Assembly: GCA_040382055.1 (NCBI GenBank)
Contig: JBEIGE010000043.1
Coordinates: 1 to 16,472 of the forward strand
DNA: 16,472 nucleotides
Reading direction: 5' to 3'
DNA from: JBEIGE01 sp040382055
GTDB lineage: Bacteria; Pseudomonadota; Gammaproteobacteria; Burkholderiales; Burkholderiaceae_C
Positions 13,997 through 16,472 of this stretch are shown one piece after another. The position numbers and the translations under genes are program-made. Every line of letters starts with the position of its first letter. The stretch's first letter is position 1. The notes under the pieces were generated by a model, which did not search any database, had not been told where the DNA came from, and saw nothing but the letters and a program-made list of their open reading frames with translations.

Positions 13997-14665
13997 TCAG
14001 GAACCGGATTGTGAATTGGGATGCAAATTGGGGTTTTGGGTTTTCGGTAGGAAATCGCAATAGCTTGACACACTGCAGCGCCAACATTGAGGCGTGCGGG
14101 CCTGGCAGACGTAGCGTCCATGCAGGATCAGCCAATGGTGGGCATCCACCAAGTATTGGGGCGGAATCCGCTTGAGCAGCTTCAACTCAACCGCCATTGG
14201 CGACTTGCCTGGTGCCAGACCGGTGCGATTGCTCAATCGGAAAATATGGGTGTCTACCGCCATGGTGGCTTCGCCAAAGGCCGAATTCAACACCACGTTG
14301 GCAGTTTTCCGGCCTACTCCGGGCAGCGCCTGAAGCGCCTCACGTTGCCGGGGAACCTCACCGCCATGGCGCTCCACCAGAATCTGGCAGGTTTGCAGGA
14401 GGTGACGGGCTTTGCTTCGGTACAGCCCTATGGTTTTAATGAAGCCCTCAAGCTGCTGCGGGCCCAAGTCCAGGATTTGCTGGGGCGTGTTTGCCACGGC
14501 AAACAGTCTACGGGTGGCCTTGTTGACACTCACGTCAGTAGCCTGGGCTGAGAGCAGAACCGCAGCGAGCAACTCGAAAACCGAGATGTACTCCAACTCA
14601 GTTACAGGCTGGGGGTTGGCTGCCTTGAGGGTTGAGAAAAAAGATTCAATGGCTACAGCCTTCAT
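13997..14665 (-). CDS. nth: Endonuclease III (DNA glycosylase/AP lyase)
   Basis: This 222-residue base-excision repair enzyme removes oxidised pyrimidines and cuts the abasic site. The helix-hairpin-helix LPGVGRKTANVV (114-125) carries catalytic Lys120, and VDTHIFRL (137-144) carries Asp138. The 4Fe-4S loop is complete: Cys187, Cys194, Cys197 and Cys203, spaced C-x6-C-x2-C-x5-C; these positions equal those of E. coli Nth. A tail of about 15 residues rich in Asn, Pro, Gln and Ser extends beyond the usual end. The start overlaps the stop of the HDOD gene as ATGA, so the two are translationally coupled. Confidence 0.96.
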   Translation of the reverse strand: MKAVAIESFFSTLKAANPQPVTELEYISVFELLAAVLLSAQATDVSVNKATRRLFAVANTPQQILDLGPQQLEGFIKTIGLYRSKARHLLQTCQILVERHGGEVPRQREALQALPGVGRKTANVVLNSAFGEATMAVDTHIFRLSNRTGLAPGKSPMAVELKLLKRIPPQYLVDAHHWLILHGRYVCQARTPQCWRCSVSSYCDFLPKTQNPNLHPNSQSGS

Positions 14666-15489
14666 GCCAATTCGCGGGCTTCGGACAATTCGGAAATGTC
14701 AAAGAAGGAATCTGGCTGGGGGATGGCCTGGCGCAGCCAGTCAGGATCGAGCTTGAGTGCCTCGATCACGTCTGCCGGGATTGCGTCGATGATGATCGGC
14801 TCGCTGAAGGGCATTTCGGCCAACCAGCCCGCCAGATGAATCACGCCACCCAGGGGATTGAAAGGCTTTGCGTTGAGCGGGTCAGAAGCAGTATCAAGTC
14901 CCTGCACGATCTCATCCGGAAAGTTCCAGCGCCGCGCCAGTTCGGCTGTCACCTGGGTTTCGGTATAACCCAACAATTCTTGTTCACGCCTCCAGCGTTG
15001 GCCGGGTATATGGGGCTGCCGTTCGATCTCAGGCAGTTTTACGGGGTCGAACTCTGCGATCAGCAACTCGCCCAAGCGCACCATCATCCCTGCTAACCAA
15101 GCCTGCTGAACGTCCAGGCCTGCCCCACCTGCCAGCCATTTGGAGAACCCGGCGCAGGCCATTGAGTTTTTCCAGAAATCCTGACGATCAAGCCCCTGTA
15201 TCACCGGAAAGGCCTCATTGATGCAGGCTGATAGAGCAAGGGTGCGGATCTGGGTCAGGCCGACCATGGCGACCGCGTCCTCCAGGGATTTGACTTCTCT
15301 GGGCATACGGTATCCCGCACTATTGGCGATACGCAAGATTCTAGTGGTGAGGGCCGGATCTTTGGAAACGATGCTATGAATCGTCGCAACGCTGATATTT
15401 TCATCTTGAAAACTGCGAACCAAAGCCCTTGACACTTCGGTCATGACAGGTAACTTGACAGTTAAAAACAAAGCAGCGAGATCGGACAT
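14662..15489 (-). CDS. HDOD-domain protein
   Basis: This 275-residue cytoplasmic protein has an HDOD (HD-related output) domain over most of its length, a fold linked to signal transduction and cyclic-di-GMP circuits. The typical opening is present: KLPVMTEVSRALVRSFQDE, then IHSIVSKDPALTTRILRIANSAGY (37-60) and LEDAVAMVGLTQIRTLALSA. Where related proteins read about LAGLLHDIG, this one reads LAGMMVRLGELL, so the His-Asp pair is missing and catalytic phosphohydrolase activity is unlikely. There is no receiver, GGDEF or EAL domain. AGGGA lies upstream of the ATG at 15489. It overlaps nth, with no known functional link. A 164-base gap separates it from the divergent aminotransferase; no sure promoter was found there. 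Confidence 0.88.
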   Translation of the reverse strand: MSDLAALFLTVKLPVMTEVSRALVRSFQDENISVATIHSIVSKDPALTTRILRIANSAGYRMPREVKSLEDAVAMVGLTQIRTLALSACINEAFPVIQGLDRQDFWKNSMACAGFSKWLAGGAGLDVQQAWLAGMMVRLGELLIAEFDPVKLPEIERQPHIPGQRWRREQELLGYTETQVTAELARRWNFPDEIVQGLDTASDPLNAKPFNPLGGVIHLAGWLAEMPFSEPIIIDAIPADVIEALKLDPDWLRQAIPQPDSFFDISELSEARELA

Positions 15490-15653
15490 GGCAAATCCCT
15501 AAATTGAGGAAACAGAACGTAATTTCTTTTTTACCAGAAAATCAACCAGTTGGTCCTAGACATCACCTGGGTTACAGTTTGTTTCAAGTTAAGCACAGGA
15601 ATTGCTTTTTTTATTTCTTATTTCATTACGCATCCATCTTACATTGAATCATC

Positions 15654-16472
15654 ATGCATTTTGCCAACCGCCTGAACAACGTTGAAACCTCTGCCATCCG
15701 CGAGCTTTTCAAATTGTTGGGCAAGCCCGGGATCATTTCCTTTGCGGGCGGCTTTCCAGATTCGGCCATGTTCGATGTGCAAGGCATTAAAGATGCCGCT
15801 GACCGCGCCTTGACCCAGGAGCCCGGTTCTGCATTGCAGTATGGTGCTACCGAAGGCTATCCTGCGCTTCGTGAGCAGCTAAGCCACTTCATGGCCACCA
15901 AAGGGGGTGATCGGCCAGAGGCTAACGTAACGGTGCCACCAGACGGACTGATTGTGACGACTGGAAGCCAGCAGGCACTTGATCTGATTGGCAAAACGCT
16001 TATCAATCCGGGCGACACAGTGATTGTTGAGGGGCCAACTTTTCTGGCGACTATTCAGTGTTTCCGGCTTTATGGTGCCAACGTCATTGCTGCGCCCATC
16101 GACGACCAGGGTGTACAAACCGATGCGCTGGAAGCCTTGATCGTCCAACACAAGCCCAAGTTTGTTTATTTGATTCCCACATTCGGCAACCCCAGCGGCG
16201 CCACCTTGAGCCTGCAGCGCCGCTTGGAGGTGCTGAAAATGGCGGTACGACATCAGATACCGGTGGTTGAGGACGACCCCTATGGCGACCTGTATTTCGA
16301 CGTGCCTCCACCGCCCAGTTTGCTGGCGCTGTCGGAACAGGTGCCTGGCAGTCGCGACTGGCTGATTTACTGTGGCTCGCTGAGCAAAGTGCTTTCTCCT
16401 GGCCTGCGTGTGGACTGGCTGGTGGCGCCACCTCAATTGCTGGCGCTGGCCACCATGTGCAAGCAGTTCAGC
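15654..16472 (+). CDS. PLP-dependent class I/II aminotransferase, truncated by the window edge
   Basis: The first 273 residues of an aminotransferase are visible; the frame is open to the last base. It resembles the 2-aminoadipate aminotransferase (LysN)/MocR-catalytic type without an N-terminal helix-turn-helix: start NVETSAIRELFKLLGKPGIISFAGGFPD, then LQYGATEGYPALRE, VTTGSQQALDLI, PTFGNPSGAT (Asn179), VEDDPYGDLYF (Asp207/208, Tyr210) and GSLSKVLSPGLRV with the probable PLP lysine Lys245. The cofactor is thus bound as a Schiff base and the enzyme moves amino groups between amino and 2-oxo acids; the substrate is open. After LRV this copy reads Asp-Trp, where relatives usually have Gly-Trp or Gly-Tyr. 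The ATG at 15654 has no clear ribosome site. The upstream stretch 15601-15630 is T-rich. Confidence 0.9.
   Translation, partial: MHFANRLNNVETSAIRELFKLLGKPGIISFAGGFPDSAMFDVQGIKDAADRALTQEPGSALQYGATEGYPALREQLSHFMATKGGDRPEANVTVPPDGLIVTTGSQQALDLIGKTLINPGDTVIVEGPTFLATIQCFRLYGANVIAAPIDDQGVQTDALEALIVQHKPKFVYLIPTFGNPSGATLSLQRRLEVLKMAVRHQIPVVEDDPYGDLYFDVPPPPSLLALSEQVPGSRDWLIYCGSLSKVLSPGLRVDWLVAPPQLLALATMCKQFS

Noticed and set aside
13972..14003. Direct repeat GTCAGGAA spaced 24 bases apart
   Set aside because: Two eight-base copies can occur by chance, and no third copy or mobile-element feature is nearby.
14018..14050. G-quadruplex motif opposite the 3' end of nth
   Set aside because: Only three runs of three or more G are present; the fourth is GG, so the usual pattern is not met.
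15879..16436. Minus-strand open frame opposite the aminotransferase
   Set aside because: The plus-strand frame encodes a continuous aminotransferase with all PLP motifs; the antisense product is His/Gln/Arg-rich and featureless.

Overview
The window looks like a chromosomal segment of a betaproteobacterium of the order Burkholderiales, most likely a Comamonadaceae member close to Rhodoferax or Polaromonas. This rests on the zapB-like/zapA/6S RNA order, the Bug-type (TctC) binding protein, the Burkholderiales-like 6S sequence and the general protein style; no species call is possible. I see no insertion sequence, integrase, tRNA, rRNA, CRISPR array or prophage gene. The region reads as ordinary, tightly packed core and accessory metabolism.

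Left part, all on the minus strand and read from right to left (5618 to 9): a small coiled-coil gene (zapB-like) overlaps zapA. 6S RNA (ssrS) follows about 20 bases after zapA. Then come a TauE/SafE permease, a formyltransferase resembling the hydrolase domain of 10-formyltetrahydrofolate dehydrogenase, a fumarylacetoacetate-hydrolase-family enzyme, a ketopantoate-reductase-family enzyme and a periplasmic Bug/TctC solute receptor. The last five genes are spaced like one or two transcription units and may form a carboxylate uptake and breakdown set whose substrate is unknown.

Middle part, plus strand (about 5667 to 13910): a cobalamin riboswitch with a terminator-type expression platform precedes eight tightly packed genes. 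They are btuB (outer-membrane receptor), a cobalamin-binding protein without a signal peptide, a secreted BtuF-type binding protein, btuC, btuD, cobT, cobS and cobC. The four junctions from btuB to btuD overlap by 1 or 4 bases, and the later gaps are 5, 45 and 10 bases. This is one B12-repressed unit that joins uptake through both membranes to nucleotide-loop assembly. CobT activates the lower ligand, CobS joins it to GDP-cobinamide and CobC removes the phosphate. The kinase/guanylyltransferase CobU/CobP and CbiB are not in the window.

Right part: nth (endonuclease III) and an upstream HDOD-domain gene overlap on the minus strand and converge with cobC. A divergent class I/II aminotransferase on the plus strand runs off the right edge.

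The items most worth a second look are the folate-type formyltransferase with Gln in place of the usual Asn, set in a PanE/FAH/Bug cluster; the export-signal-less cobalamin-binding protein; a predicted leaderless start for the zapB-like gene; the 6S RNA abutting tauE; and a perfect FNR/CRP-like palindrome placed 61.5 bases before a predicted start upstream of the Bug gene. I found no convincing wholly new system. The strongest candidate for undescribed biology is the formyltransferase/FAH/PanE/Bug set.
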